Source: SXOA01 sp046593355
GTDB lineage: Bacteria; Planctomycetota; Planctomycetia; Pirellulales; Pirellulaceae
Reading direction: 5' to 3'
Length of the DNA stretch: 64,000 bases
Assembly: GCA_046593355.1 (NCBI GenBank)
Contig: JBKJNY010000234.1
Location: 12,740-76,739, forward strand
This document shows positions 46,754-55,976 of this stretch, one piece after another. A model generated the notes under the pieces. That model did no database searches and was not told the DNA's origin. It saw only the letters and a list, made by a program, of their open reading frames with translations. The number at the start of each line of letters is the position of its first letter. Positions within the stretch are counted from its first letter, which is position 1. A program made the translations under genes and the position numbers.

Positions 46754-48133
46754 ATGAATGCCGCGGCGCATGATGCCAAGGACGAGGACGAGTCCCTTCC
46801 TGCGCCGCTGACATCCGCGATCGATGAGCCGCGGCCGGATGAGCGGCATAATTTTCTCACGCTCGTCGTCTACAACGTCCTGATGCGGACCGGCTGGATT
46901 TTCAAGACGGAAAGCAGCATCATGCCGGCGGTGCTCGACTCGTTCGAGCTGCTCGGCACTCCCAAGTGGGCGCTGGCTTGGATGCGAGGGGCTTTGCCGC
47001 TGCTCAATCGCTTCGGCCAGAGCGTGCCGCCGCTGATGATGGCCCGCCGCATCAAAATCATGCCGCGGAAGAAGTGGGCGTTTGTGGCGACAACGTCGTC
47101 GATGACGCTCATTTTTGCCGTCCTCACGGCCATCTGGTTGGTCCCCGGATTGGTCAAGCCGCAAACCGGCATCGTCACTTGGCTCATTCCGCTCGCCTAC
47201 CTAATTCTCTACGCCGCCTTCTTCATGGCGGTGGGCATCAACCAGCTCACGTATAACACCATTCAGGGCAAGCTCATTCGGGTCACGCACCGCGGGCGGC
47301 TGCTGATGATTGCGGATTCGATCGGGGCGACGAGCGCCGTCCTCTGCGCCCTCACGCTGCTGCCGCAATGGCTGCGCGAGGACGACGCGGATTTCCACTG
47401 GATATTCGGGTTCTCCACATTGCTCTTCGGCATCTCGTCCCTGACCGCTTGGATACTCCGAGAGCAGCCTGATTCGCATGAACAAGCGCCGCAGCCCCTC
47501 TGGAAGCCGTTCGTCACCGCGTGGCGAACGCTGCAAGAGGACGCCAACTTCCGCCGCCTGGGACTCGTGGCCGCTCTATTCAGTACGTCGCTGGTTCTCT
47601 TTCCACATTACCAGGCGCTGGCGAGAGAAAAGCTGCACTTGGGGTTTGACTATCTGGTCTGGTGGGTCGTCGCTCAGAACATCGGCACGGGCCTGTTCAG
47701 CATCCTCACCGGCCCGCTCGCCGACCGCTTTGGCAATCGGCTGTCGCTCCGCATCCTGACGCTGCTCATCGCCGCCGCTCCGCAACTCGCGATCATTCTC
47801 GTGCAAATACCACAGACTGGGGGGCTGGCATTCGCCATGGTTTTTCTGCTGGTTGGCATGACGCCGGTGGCTCAGAAAACCTTCAACAATTACACGCTGG
47901 AGATCGCCCGCCCGGCGGACCATCCGCGGTATCTCAGCACGCTTAACCTGTGCATGGCCGCCCCGATCTTTCTCTCGCCGCTCATCGGCGGCCTGATTGG
48001 CCTCATCGGCTTTCCGCCGGTCTATCATGGAATCACGGCGCTGCTGCTGGCTGGAGCCCTTATCAGCACGACGCTCCAGGAGCCGCGGGAACGCTTGAAA
48101 ACCGTCATCACGCCTGGCGACGAGAGTCTCTAA
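46754..48133 (+). CDS. MFS-type membrane transporter
   Basis: This 459-residue protein has about 12 hydrophobic helices in the major-facilitator pattern, with a long charged loop after helix 6 (about 240-270). GPLADRFGNRLSLR is the typical loop between two helices of the second half. An acidic N-terminal tail of 40 residues precedes the first helix. The substrate is unknown. The ATG at 46754 is used; the longer frame from 46466 runs over the alkA-like gene. The gap upstream contains two GC-rich hairpins (46648-46710). The HAD gene follows three bases later. Confidence 0.83.
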   Translation: MNAAAHDAKDEDESLPAPLTSAIDEPRPDERHNFLTLVVYNVLMRTGWIFKTESSIMPAVLDSFELLGTPKWALAWMRGALPLLNRFGQSVPPLMMARRIKIMPRKKWAFVATTSSMTLIFAVLTAIWLVPGLVKPQTGIVTWLIPLAYLILYAAFFMAVGINQLTYNTIQGKLIRVTHRGRLLMIADSIGATSAVLCALTLLPQWLREDDADFHWIFGFSTLLFGISSLTAWILREQPDSHEQAPQPLWKPFVTAWRTLQEDANFRRLGLVAALFSTSLVLFPHYQALAREKLHLGFDYLVWWVVAQNIGTGLFSILTGPLADRFGNRLSLRILTLLIAAAPQLAIILVQIPQTGGLAFAMVFLLVGMTPVAQKTFNNYTLEIARPADHPRYLSTLNLCMAAPIFLSPLIGGLIGLIGFPPVYHGITALLLAGALISTTLQEPRERLKTVITPGDESL

Positions 48134-48136
48134 GAA

Positions 48137-48745
48137 ATGAAGAACGTTCGCGGCCTGATTTTCGACCTCGACGGCACGCTGGTGGATTCCCGGCTCGATT
48201 TCGACCTGATGCGGCGCGAGATGGAGCTGCCGCCGGGACCGATTTTGGAATCCATTGCCGCGCTGCCGCCCCCACATGCCGAGCGCTGTTACCGCATCCT
48301 CCGTAAGCACGAAGTGGCCGGAGCGGAGCGGGCCACGCTGCTGCCGGGGGTTACGGAACTCTTGGAGTTGGCGCGAGGACGGGAGATTCCCATAGGCATC
48401 GTTACTCGCAACAGCCGGGAGTGTTCACTGGCCGTGCTTCTTCGACTGCAACTAAGGTACGACATCTTGCTAACCCGCGACGACGGTCCTATCAAGCCGG
48501 ACCCTTGGGCGGTTCGACACATCTGCGAGATTTGGAACATCCCTCCCTGCCGGGTCGTGATGATCGGGGATTACCAGTTTGACGTTCTTTCCGGGCGTGG
48601 AGCGGGCGCAAGGACAGTCTTGTTGACCAGTCCGATCCCTCCGCACGAGTATCCAAACCACGAACAGGCGGATTTGCTGTTGTCTTCCCTCGCCGAACAC
48701 AACCGGTTGATGGCGTGGATGGAAAGCATCGAAGCTGACGATTGA
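48137..48745 (+). CDS. HAD-family phosphatase (phosphoglycolate phosphatase-like)
   Basis: This soluble 202-residue hydrolase has motif I DLDGTLVDS (Asp10, Asp12), a helical cap (about 20-85), motif II in IGIVTRNSRE, motif III Lys in GPIKPDPWAV and motif IV GDYQFDVLSGRGAGA. It fits the Gph/PgmB-like subclass with a C1 cap. The substrate is unknown. It starts three bases after the MFS gene, so the two are co-transcribed. Confidence 0.88.
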   Translation: MKNVRGLIFDLDGTLVDSRLDFDLMRREMELPPGPILESIAALPPPHAERCYRILRKHEVAGAERATLLPGVTELLELARGREIPIGIVTRNSRECSLAVLLRLQLRYDILLTRDDGPIKPDPWAVRHICEIWNIPPCRVVMIGDYQFDVLSGRGAGARTVLLTSPIPPHEYPNHEQADLLLSSLAEHNRLMAWMESIEADD

Positions 48746-48756
48746 TTATCGGCAGT

Positions 48757-48840
48757 GGGATGGCCACGAAAAACACGAAGAGTCACAAAAAAGGAACTTG
48801 AGATCACTCTTTGCGATTTTTCGCGTTTTTCGTGGCCATT
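48757..48840. repeat. GGCCACGAAAAACACG inverted repeat, copy 2
   Basis: The left arm (48757-48792) and the right arm (about 48815-48839) are reverse complements built on ATGGCCACGAAAAAC. It is related to the element at 29476-29572. It lies in a 201-base gap between the HAD gene and the pseudouridine synthase gene, which holds nothing else I can name. Confidence 0.8.
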
Positions 48841-48946
48841 CTCCGCTTCTTTTCACTCGTCCATCGGCATTCCTCACCTTAGCCTCCGGGCACTTGAGCG
48901 GTAAGATGAGGGGCATTCGCCCGTCCTTTTCGATAGTTGTGCATCC

Positions 48947-50698
48947 ATGCCCCGCCCGCCTAGATTAAAAAAGCCCGGTTTCGAAAAACGCGACTCCGGC
49001 ACTCGCCGACCCGCCAACAAGAAGCAATTTCGCCGCGGCGATACGCCCCGCGACTGGAAAGGGCGAGGTCCGCAGGAGGGCCGCCAGGAAGCGGCTGGCC
49101 CCGAAGAGCGCTTGCAGAAAGTGCTGGCCGCTATGGGCGTTGGCAGCCGGCGGGATTGCGAGGTGCTGATTCAAGACGGGCGGGTGGAGGTGGATAAGCA
49201 GGTCGTCACGAAGCTGGGCACGAAAGTCGATCCGTTTAAGCATGAAATTCGCGTGGATGGCGAAACTCTCAAGCGCCCCGAGCGGATGTATTTTGCCGTC
49301 AACAAGCCGGAAGGAGTCGTCACCACCAATTTCGACCCCAGCGGCCGCGAGCGGGTGATCGACCTCGTTCCCACGGACGCTCGGCTGTTTGCCGTCGGCC
49401 GCCTCGACCGCAGCAGCGAGGGGCTGATCCTGCTGACCAACGATGGCGAGTTTGCCAACCGGCTGACGCATCCGCGGTACGGCGTGGAGAAAACGTACCT
49501 CGTTCGCGTTGCGGGTGAACCCGGAGAAGAAAAGCTGAACAAGCTCCGCCGCGGCATCCACCTCTCGGATGGCGTCTGCCGCGTGCAGCGGATCGTTATC
49601 AAGGGGCGGCACAAGCAGAGCACCGACATGATCATGGTCCTGAACGAAGGCCGCAACCGCGAGATCCGTCGCATTCTGGCGCGCGTTGGCCACAAGGTGC
49701 TCAAGCTCCGCCGCGTTGGCATTGGGCAACTCAAGCTGGGCGATCTGCCGCTGGCCGCCTGGCGAAAATTGTCGCAGGTCGAGGTTGACGGCCTGATGCA
49801 CGAGACGCGAAAGAGACCAGCCGCCAGGAGCAGAGGCCCGGAGTTTGGCGACAGAGGCCAGGGGGAAGGATTCAGGGGGGGAGAAATGGCCGCGGGTCGG
49901 GCCGGTGGAGCGATACGCAAGGCGGAGCCGCCTGCTGGAACGGCGTTGCCTCGACATGGGGTGATGCCCAAAGCGGGCGGAGAGGATGACGACGGCGACT
50001 TGGAAGTGGATGACTTCGCCGCCACGACCGACGAGGAGATGGTGGAAATCTCGGGATTCTCCGAGGACGACGCGGCTGTCGTGCCGGGGGATGTGCTCGA
50101 CTATGAAGAGGATGCCGGCGACGAATCGGTGGAAGAGGACTCGGATAATGAGGAAGCAGGCGACGACGATCTAGGTCTGGAGGATGTGCTGGGAGACGAG
50201 GATCCCGACGATTCCGAGGAAGCACTTCCGGCACCGGCGCAGCAGCGCCAGCGTCCGGCTCGCCCCGAACGTAGTGGAGCGGGACCGAAGCCGGGAAAGA
50301 AATTCGCCAAACGTCCCTTCGAGAATCGCGGTTCAGGAGGCCCGCCCTCGGGGAAGCGGCCGTTCAAGAAGAAGTTTGAACGAGGCGGTCCGCGCCCGGC
50401 AGGTGGGGGCAGTGCCGCGGAAGGCTCCGGCGAAAAGCCGGCTCGTAAGTTTGGCCGCCGCGGAGGCAAGGTGAAGTTCGCTCCCAAGCCAGCCGGCAAG
50501 CCTGGAGCCATACCGGCCGCTCGTCCAGCCGGCAAGCCGGGGCGAAAGTTCACTCCACGGCCGGAGGGGGCATCTTCGGGCGGTGGCGGACATGGCGCAA
50601 AATTCGGTGGCGGCCCCGGAAAGAAATTCCGCGGCAAGCCGGGGGGCAAATTCGGTGGAAAGAAAGGATTCAAGCCCAAAGGAAAAGGAAGGCCGTGA
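48947..50698 (+). CDS. Pseudouridine synthase (RsuA/RluB family) with long disordered tail
   Basis: This enzyme converts uridine to pseudouridine in rRNA. Residues about 53-110 are an S4 RNA-binding domain (RLQKVLAAMGVGSRRDCEVLI in two parts). The catalytic domain follows, with Asp154 in GRLDRSSEGLILLTNDG and GRNREIRRILARVGHKVLKL. Only about 285 residues are needed for this; the remaining 295 are low complexity, with an acidic Asp/Glu block (about 345-430) followed by a Lys/Arg/Gly/Pro-rich block with repeated KPAGKPG and GGKFGG. The tail may bind RNA or ribosomes. The stop overlaps the next start (GTGA). Confidence 0.9.
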   Translation: MPRPPRLKKPGFEKRDSGTRRPANKKQFRRGDTPRDWKGRGPQEGRQEAAGPEERLQKVLAAMGVGSRRDCEVLIQDGRVEVDKQVVTKLGTKVDPFKHEIRVDGETLKRPERMYFAVNKPEGVVTTNFDPSGRERVIDLVPTDARLFAVGRLDRSSEGLILLTNDGEFANRLTHPRYGVEKTYLVRVAGEPGEEKLNKLRRGIHLSDGVCRVQRIVIKGRHKQSTDMIMVLNEGRNREIRRILARVGHKVLKLRRVGIGQLKLGDLPLAAWRKLSQVEVDGLMHETRKRPAARSRGPEFGDRGQGEGFRGGEMAAGRAGGAIRKAEPPAGTALPRHGVMPKAGGEDDDGDLEVDDFAATTDEEMVEISGFSEDDAAVVPGDVLDYEEDAGDESVEEDSDNEEAGDDDLGLEDVLGDEDPDDSEEALPAPAQQRQRPARPERSGAGPKPGKKFAKRPFENRGSGGPPSGKRPFKKKFERGGPRPAGGGSAAEGSGEKPARKFGRRGGKVKFAPKPAGKPGAIPAARPAGKPGRKFTPRPEGASSGGGGHGAKFGGGPGKKFRGKPGGKFGGKKGFKPKGKGRP

Positions 50699-51576
50699 TC
50701 AGCCCGCTGCATGCCTCGTTCTATGCCGACTTCGCGTGCCAGCAGAACGTGGAGATTGTGGAGAACGTCCGCCTGGCGAGGGAGACCTTTCGCCTCCGCT
50801 TCCGCAGTCCGGAGATTGCCCAGCGGATTCTACCGGGCCAGTTCTTGATGCTTCGCCTCGCCGATTGCAATGACCCGCTCATCGGCCGCCCCCTGGCGAT
50901 GTACGACGTGGTAGGTGACTGCGTCGACGTCGTCTATCTCGTCAAGGGCAAACTAACGACGCGGCTCCAAGAATTCCGCCCCGGCCAACGGGTCGACGTG
51001 TGGGGTCCGCTCGGCAACGGCTTTCTGCCGCAACCGACCGAGCATCTGGTGATGGTCGCCGGCGGCATCGGGCAAACGCCCTTTCTCGCGCTCGCCAAGG
51101 AGTACCTCGGCCGGCAGATGTTCGGAGCCCCATCGCGCCAGGTGCCAAGGGCGAAGCGAGTCACCTTCTGCTATGGGGCCCGCACCGCGGATTACCTTGC
51201 CGGCGTGAAGGACTTTGAACAGCTTGGCGTGGAAGTCCGAGTTGCCACCGACGACGGCACGCGCGGGCATCATGGTCTGGTAACGGACCTGCTGCGGCAG
51301 GTGCTGGGCGACAGGCGAGCGGTGGGCGTCAGCCCCCTGATACTTCCCGGCACGCGCATCGTCTGTTGCGGCCCCGAACCCATGATGGAAGCCGTCGCTA
51401 AAATCGCTGCCGCGGAAAACATCCCCTGCCAGGTCTCCCTGGAGACACCCATGGCCTGCGGCATCGGCATCTGCTTTTCGTGCGTCGCCAAGGTTCGCAC
51501 CTCGCAGGGGGAGTGGGACTACAAACGAACCTGCGTGGAAGGACCGGTCTTTGATGCGGCCACGATTGAGTGGTGA
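50695..51576 (+). CDS. PyrK-like oxidoreductase electron-transfer subunit
   Basis: This FAD/[2Fe-2S] protein of the ferredoxin reductase superfamily resembles the electron-transfer subunit of class 1B dihydroorotate dehydrogenase. The 293-residue protein has the FAD motif RPLAMYD, the NAD site GGIGQTPFLALA and CCGPEPMMEAV. Cluster ligands are Cys255, Cys260, Cys263 and Cys280. Residues about 207-217 (RRAVGVSPLIL) are encoded by one arm of a dispersed palindrome, an in-frame insertion in a surface loop before the CCGPEP strand. No pyrD is adjacent. The GTG at 50695 overlaps the upstream stop. Confidence 0.87.
   Translation: MISPLHASFYADFACQQNVEIVENVRLARETFRLRFRSPEIAQRILPGQFLMLRLADCNDPLIGRPLAMYDVVGDCVDVVYLVKGKLTTRLQEFRPGQRVDVWGPLGNGFLPQPTEHLVMVAGGIGQTPFLALAKEYLGRQMFGAPSRQVPRAKRVTFCYGARTADYLAGVKDFEQLGVEVRVATDDGTRGHHGLVTDLLRQVLGDRRAVGVSPLILPGTRIVCCGPEPMMEAVAKIAAAENIPCQVSLETPMACGIGICFSCVAKVRTSQGEWDYKRTCVEGPVFDAATIEW
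51314..51344. repeat. Single arm of the GGCGAGCGG repeat inside the PyrK-like gene
   Basis: This segment matches the left arm at 16563-16593 at 27 of 31 positions. It is in frame with the PyrK-like gene and encodes RRAVGVSPLIL. The other copy, read in the same frame, would encode RAAGVSPLIL. Confidence 0.7.
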
Positions 51577-51759
51577 CCCTGCGAAAAACAATGCAAGTCT
51601 TAAGGAAGACAGGACTCCAGGGAGCCACTGACGAACCAGCTCCTGTCCAGGCTCCATGACGGAGTAGCCCAGATGCCGATTACCCGCTGCTTGCGTGCGG
51701 CTCCGGCGACAACTAAAATTCGTGCTTTGCCGTCGCAACTAATTCAGGGGAATGCCTTT

Positions 51760-51900
51760 ATGCTCCGCCGGTCGCTCGCACTCTTTGTCCTTTCCATCGC
51801 TGCCGCCGCAGTCCTCTTTTCAACAGGTTGCAGCGGGCCGGATGCGCCGGTCAAAAAGGGTGGCGGCTCTGGCAAGTCACTCACCACCGCTGCTCCTTAG
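51760..51900 (+). CDS. Small putative lipoprotein
   Basis: This 46-residue protein has a basic start (MLRR), a hydrophobic core (ALFVLSIAAAAVLF) and a STGC sequence that could be a weak lipobox, followed by a short Gly/Ser/Lys tail. AGGGGA lies upstream of the ATG at 51760. It precedes the sugar-binding lipoprotein gene and could be co-transcribed with it. The role is unknown. The 180-base gap before it holds nothing I can name. Confidence 0.55.
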   Translation: MLRRSLALFVLSIAAAAVLFSTGCSGPDAPVKKGGGSGKSLTTAAP

Positions 51901-51964
51901 CCAATTGCTCGCCCTATTGAATTGCTCCACGGCACATCGCCGCCACTCTCCCCGGAGTCCTCTT

Positions 51965-53119
51965 ATGCTGCGAACCATCACCTTGGCCGGACTGTTGGTC
52001 CTGCCGCTCCTTCTTGTCGGTTGCGGTGGAGGCGACAGTGGAAACGGCGGCAAGAAGGAAGGCACGGGGACCGCTTCATCGACCGCCGAAAACCAGAAGG
52101 GCGCGGCCGGCAAGAAGCGGCTGATTTTCCTCACTAATGGCGATGATCCGTTTTGGGATACCTGCAATGCCGGCTTGCAAGATGGGGCCAAGCAGATGGA
52201 ACTGGAAGCTGCCGGCTATTCCATCGTGATGGACAAGGGGAATTTCAAGATTGACGGCCAGATTGACAAGCTCCGCCAGTACGCCACCGAGCCCGACATT
52301 GTAGGCATCGCCATCTCCGTGGTGCAGGCGGACAACAAGACGATCGCCGATGAGCTGAAGAACTTGCAGGCCCAGGGTAAGAAGATTATTACCGTCGATG
52401 GCGACTTGAACCGCACGCGATTCCGCGACTCTCGCACCTATTACATTGGCACCGACAACTTCGTCGGCGGCAAGACGTTGGGAACGGCCCTGAATAGGAT
52501 TCTCGCGGGGCGAAAAGTCACCACAGGGGGCTACTACCAGTTTGCCGGCTTCACCGACAACGACAACGCCCGCAGCCGCATGAATGGCGTGCAGGAAGGG
52601 GTCGGCAAAGACTACGATGAGCTCGGCCGCAAGCCCGACCAGGGTGACCGCAACAAAGCGGCGGACAATGTGCGCACCGCCCTCGACAACGATGAAGACA
52701 AGATCACGGCCTTGGTGGGAATTTGGGCCTACAATGCCCCTGCTATCGCGGACGTCGTCGAGGAGCGTAAGGTTCGCGAAAAAGTGTCCGTCGCCACATT
52801 CGATGCCGCCAAGGATGCGATCAGCGCCATGAGCGCTGGGAACATTGATGTCATGGTCGTGCAAAACCCGTTTGACATGGGTGTTCAATCGGTGCGCTTG
52901 CTCAAGGCGATGTGCGAGGACGACGCGAAAACGGTGAAGGAGATGTTCCCGAATGAAGGGAAAGAGGACGGCGACATTTACACCACCGGTCTGCGCGTGG
53001 TGGTTGCCGATGAAAAATCACCGGTGAAAGCAACGGACTTTGACCCCAAGGTGGTCGAGTTCATGACGCTGGAGCAGTTCAAGCTGTGGCTGGCTAAGTA
53101 CAAACTCGTCAGCTCATGA
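51965..53119 (+). CDS. Sugar ABC transporter substrate-binding lipoprotein (CUT2 type)
   Basis: This is a periplasmic binding protein of the ribose/xylose/autoinducer-2 group with 384 residues. The lipoprotein signal is MLRTITLAGLLVLPLLLVGC. The binding-fold blocks are RLIFLTNGDDPFWDTCNAG, GIAISVVQADNK, KKIITVDGDLN, YYIGTDNFVGGKTLG and MVVQNPFDMGVQSVRLL. The ATG at 51965 has GGAG seven bases upstream; the longer frame is rejected because it lacks the signal at its start. The permease gene overlaps by four bases (ATGA). The sugar is not identified. Confidence 0.93.
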   Translation: MLRTITLAGLLVLPLLLVGCGGGDSGNGGKKEGTGTASSTAENQKGAAGKKRLIFLTNGDDPFWDTCNAGLQDGAKQMELEAAGYSIVMDKGNFKIDGQIDKLRQYATEPDIVGIAISVVQADNKTIADELKNLQAQGKKIITVDGDLNRTRFRDSRTYYIGTDNFVGGKTLGTALNRILAGRKVTTGGYYQFAGFTDNDNARSRMNGVQEGVGKDYDELGRKPDQGDRNKAADNVRTALDNDEDKITALVGIWAYNAPAIADVVEERKVREKVSVATFDAAKDAISAMSAGNIDVMVVQNPFDMGVQSVRLLKAMCEDDAKTVKEMFPNEGKEDGDIYTTGLRVVVADEKSPVKATDFDPKVVEFMTLEQFKLWLAKYKLVSS

Positions 53120-54363
53120 GCGACCAGCCTTCTTCGTCGCAATTGCCGGGAACCTCGCCGCTGGCCTGGTTGCTGCATTACGTGCGCCCGAACGAACTTG
53201 CGCTGGTCCTGTCCATCCTCGTGGTTCTTGGGGGCACCGCTGCCCTCGACAAGAGCCACGCCTATGTTCGGGTACCCGGTCGCGTTCTGAAGGACAACTG
53301 TCGGCGTCTGGCTCCGCTGGGCATGCTCGCGCTCGGAGCAACGGTGGTCATCATCTCGGGGGGGATCGATCTTTCCGTCGGTTCCATGGCGGCTTTCAGC
53401 GGCACCATTGCCGCCACGCTGATGCTCGCGCTGGGTAAGGACAACTTTGATACCGACGGCGGCGTGGGCGGGCTGATTCTCTTCGAGGCCATCGGAGCCG
53501 CGCTGTTAACTGGGCTCATCGTGGGGACATTGCATACTTGGATGATCACGTCCTTGCGCTTACCCCCCTTCATCGTCACGCTCGGCTCGCTGGTGGGGTT
53601 GCGCAGCCTGTCCCGCGCCCTCTGCCTCTACATGACCGGCAAGTTCAAGGGAACCGCTTCGGAAGAGCTGCCCTTCAGTGATCCGTTCTTGGATCTGCTG
53701 AAGGATGAAGTCTGGATTTCGATGGTCCTGATGCTGCTGCTGGCCGCATTCACCTGGGTCGTGCTCAACTGGACGATTCTCGGGAGGCATGTCTACGCTC
53801 TCGGCGGGAATGAGCAGGCCGCCCGATTGAGCGGCATACGCACGGAGAATGTGAAGTGGTTCGCCTACTGCTTCAGCGCGGTTTGCGCCAGCCTGGCCGG
53901 GATTTTCTACATCGCCGAGTCCGGCGCGAAGCCTTCGACGCTGGCCAGCGGCTACGAGCTCAACGCCATTGCCGCCGCGGTCGTTGGCGGCTGTAGCCTG
54001 CAAGGGGGCGTCGGCACGGTCATCGGCACCCTGCTTGGCGCGGTATTCCTGCGGGCCGTTGTGGATGCCGTGGCCCGGATCATCAAATCGCAGTCGGACA
54101 TCTATGAAGGCATGATCGTCGGCATGGTGGTCGTGGCCGCAGTGACGTTCAGCCAGCTCCGGCAAATCCGCCAGTCCGGCCGCCAATTGTTTCCGGGCGT
54201 GATGGGCATGGTCACGATTCCTTGCCTGGCGGGCGCGTGCGCCCTGGTGGCCATGATTACGCTCGGGGTTGCCGTGGGAACTGCGACGGGATTCACTGCC
54301 CTGGTGATTCTCGTCGCCTGGAAAGTCGTCGAGCTTCGCAAGAGCTATTCGCGAATGGCTTAG
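53116..54363 (+). CDS. Sugar ABC transporter permease (CUT2 type)
   Basis: This 415-residue inner-membrane permease of the RbsC family has about ten helices. Family blocks are VIISGGIDLSVGSMAA, PPFIVTLGSLVGLRSLSRAL split over two segments, GRHVYALGGNEQAARLSGI and NAIAAAVVGGCSLQGGVGT. It is about 90 residues longer than typical RbsC, with an extra N-terminal segment and an extended C-terminus with two added hydrophobic stretches. It lies between the binding protein and the ATPase gene in the operon. Confidence 0.93.
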   Translation: MSDQPSSSQLPGTSPLAWLLHYVRPNELALVLSILVVLGGTAALDKSHAYVRVPGRVLKDNCRRLAPLGMLALGATVVIISGGIDLSVGSMAAFSGTIAATLMLALGKDNFDTDGGVGGLILFEAIGAALLTGLIVGTLHTWMITSLRLPPFIVTLGSLVGLRSLSRALCLYMTGKFKGTASEELPFSDPFLDLLKDEVWISMVLMLLLAAFTWVVLNWTILGRHVYALGGNEQAARLSGIRTENVKWFAYCFSAVCASLAGIFYIAESGAKPSTLASGYELNAIAAAVVGGCSLQGGVGTVIGTLLGAVFLRAVVDAVARIIKSQSDIYEGMIVGMVVVAAVTFSQLRQIRQSGRQLFPGVMGMVTIPCLAGACALVAMITLGVAVGTATGFTALVILVAWKVVELRKSYSRMA

Positions 54364-54375
54364 GAGCGACCCTCG

Positions 54376-55908
54376 ATGTCTCAGCCCAAGGAACTACCGC
54401 AGCCGATCATTGCTATCCGCGCGGTCAGCAAGCGATTTCCCGGTGTCGTCGCGCTCGAGGATATCACGCTCGACGTTCTCCCTGGCGAGCTGCATAGCAT
54501 CTGCGGCGAAAATGGGGCCGGAAAGAGCACGCTGATGAAAATCCTCAGCGGCGTGATTCCCGATTTTGAAGGGGAGTTGCTGCTGGCCGGAAAGCCGGTC
54601 CGCTTTGCCGGCACGCGCGATGCCGAGGCGGCCGGCATCAGCATCATCCATCAGGAGCTGAACCTGGTGGAGCAGCTTTCAGCGGCGGCGAATATCTTCC
54701 TGGGGCGCGAAATCCGCGGCTATTTCGGCCTGCGGGATGATCGGGCGATGGAAGAGGCCGCCGGGCACTTGCTGCATGAGCTGGAATGCGAGATTGACCC
54801 TCGCGTTGCCGCCGGCAGTCTCCGCGTCGGCGACCAGCAGCTCATCGAGATCGCCAAGGCCCTCTCGCTGCAAAGCGACATCCTGATCATGGATGAGCCG
54901 ACGAGCGCCCTCACGGAATCCGAGGTCAGCCGCCTGTACCGCGTCATCGAGCGGCTCCGCAAGCGAGGGGTGACCATCCTCTACATCTCGCACAAGATGG
55001 ACGAGGTGTTTCATCTTTCCGATCGTATTACCGTCCTCCGCGACGGCCGCCTGGTGAAGACGATGCGCCGCGAAGAGACGAGCCCGCGGGAAGTCACGCA
55101 CCTGATGGTTGGCCGCGAGATCGAATCCGTCCACTTCGGCGGCCAGCGCCAGCCGGGGGAAGTGCTGCTCCGCGTAAAGGGTCTGTCGCTCCCCTGGCCG
55201 GGCCATGCCCGCGGCTATCGGCTGAGGAACATCAGCCTGGAATTGCGGGCGGGGGAAGTGCTCGGCATCGCGGGACTGATGGGGGCGGGCCGCACCGAAC
55301 TGCTGGAATCGCTGTTCGGGGCTTCGGAAGAAGTCCCCACCGGCACGATCGAGCTCGCCGGCAAGCCGGTCGCCTTCCGCCATCCGCAAGAGGCCTGCGC
55401 AGCCGGCATCGCCCTCGTCACCGAGGACCGCAAGCGGCTGGGAATCTTCGCCGCCATGAACGTGGGGGAGAACATCTCGATTTGCACGTTGAAAGACACG
55501 GGTGCAGCCGGCATCATCAACCGCTTGCGCGAATGGCAACTGGCGGGGGACATGTCCCAGAAGCTGGCGGTGAAGACGCAGGGCCTGAGCGCCGCGATTA
55601 CCAGCCTCTCCGGCGGCAATCAGCAGAAGTGCATCATCGGCCGCTGGCTGTTGACCAAGCCCAAGGTTCTGCTGCTGGACGACCCCACTCGCGGCGTTGA
55701 CGTCGGCGCGAAAGCCGAACTGTACCGCCTGATCGACGAGCTCTGCCGCAGCGGCCTGGGAGTCATTCTCACTTCGAGCGAGCTTCCTGAGCTCCTCACG
55801 GTCAGCGACCGCATCCTCGTGCTTAGCGAAGGCCGCATGACCGCCTGTTTTCTCCGCAGCGAAGCGACCGAGCAGAAAATCATGGAAGCGGCGACGCTGG
55901 GGGCGTAA
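54376..55908 (+). CDS. Sugar ABC transporter ATP-binding protein (CUT2 type)
   Basis: This tandem ATPase of the RbsA/XylG/MglA class has 510 residues. The first nucleotide-binding domain has Walker A GENGAGKST (44-52) and Walker B ILIMDEPTSAL. The second domain has a degenerate Walker A, GLMGAGRTELL, as is usual for RbsA, and an LSGGNQQK signature. With the binding protein and permease it completes a full importer. It follows the permease by 12 bases and is the last gene of the operon. Confidence 0.95.
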   Translation: MSQPKELPQPIIAIRAVSKRFPGVVALEDITLDVLPGELHSICGENGAGKSTLMKILSGVIPDFEGELLLAGKPVRFAGTRDAEAAGISIIHQELNLVEQLSAAANIFLGREIRGYFGLRDDRAMEEAAGHLLHELECEIDPRVAAGSLRVGDQQLIEIAKALSLQSDILIMDEPTSALTESEVSRLYRVIERLRKRGVTILYISHKMDEVFHLSDRITVLRDGRLVKTMRREETSPREVTHLMVGREIESVHFGGQRQPGEVLLRVKGLSLPWPGHARGYRLRNISLELRAGEVLGIAGLMGAGRTELLESLFGASEEVPTGTIELAGKPVAFRHPQEACAAGIALVTEDRKRLGIFAAMNVGENISICTLKDTGAAGIINRLREWQLAGDMSQKLAVKTQGLSAAITSLSGGNQQKCIIGRWLLTKPKVLLLDDPTRGVDVGAKAELYRLIDELCRSGLGVILTSSELPELLTVSDRILVLSEGRMTACFLRSEATEQKIMEAATLGA

Positions 55909-55976
55909 GTGCGCTAGACCGGCCTGTTACTGCGAGTTACGAGTACTTCGCATTTCCGTTCCTCAGCTGAGCTAAA

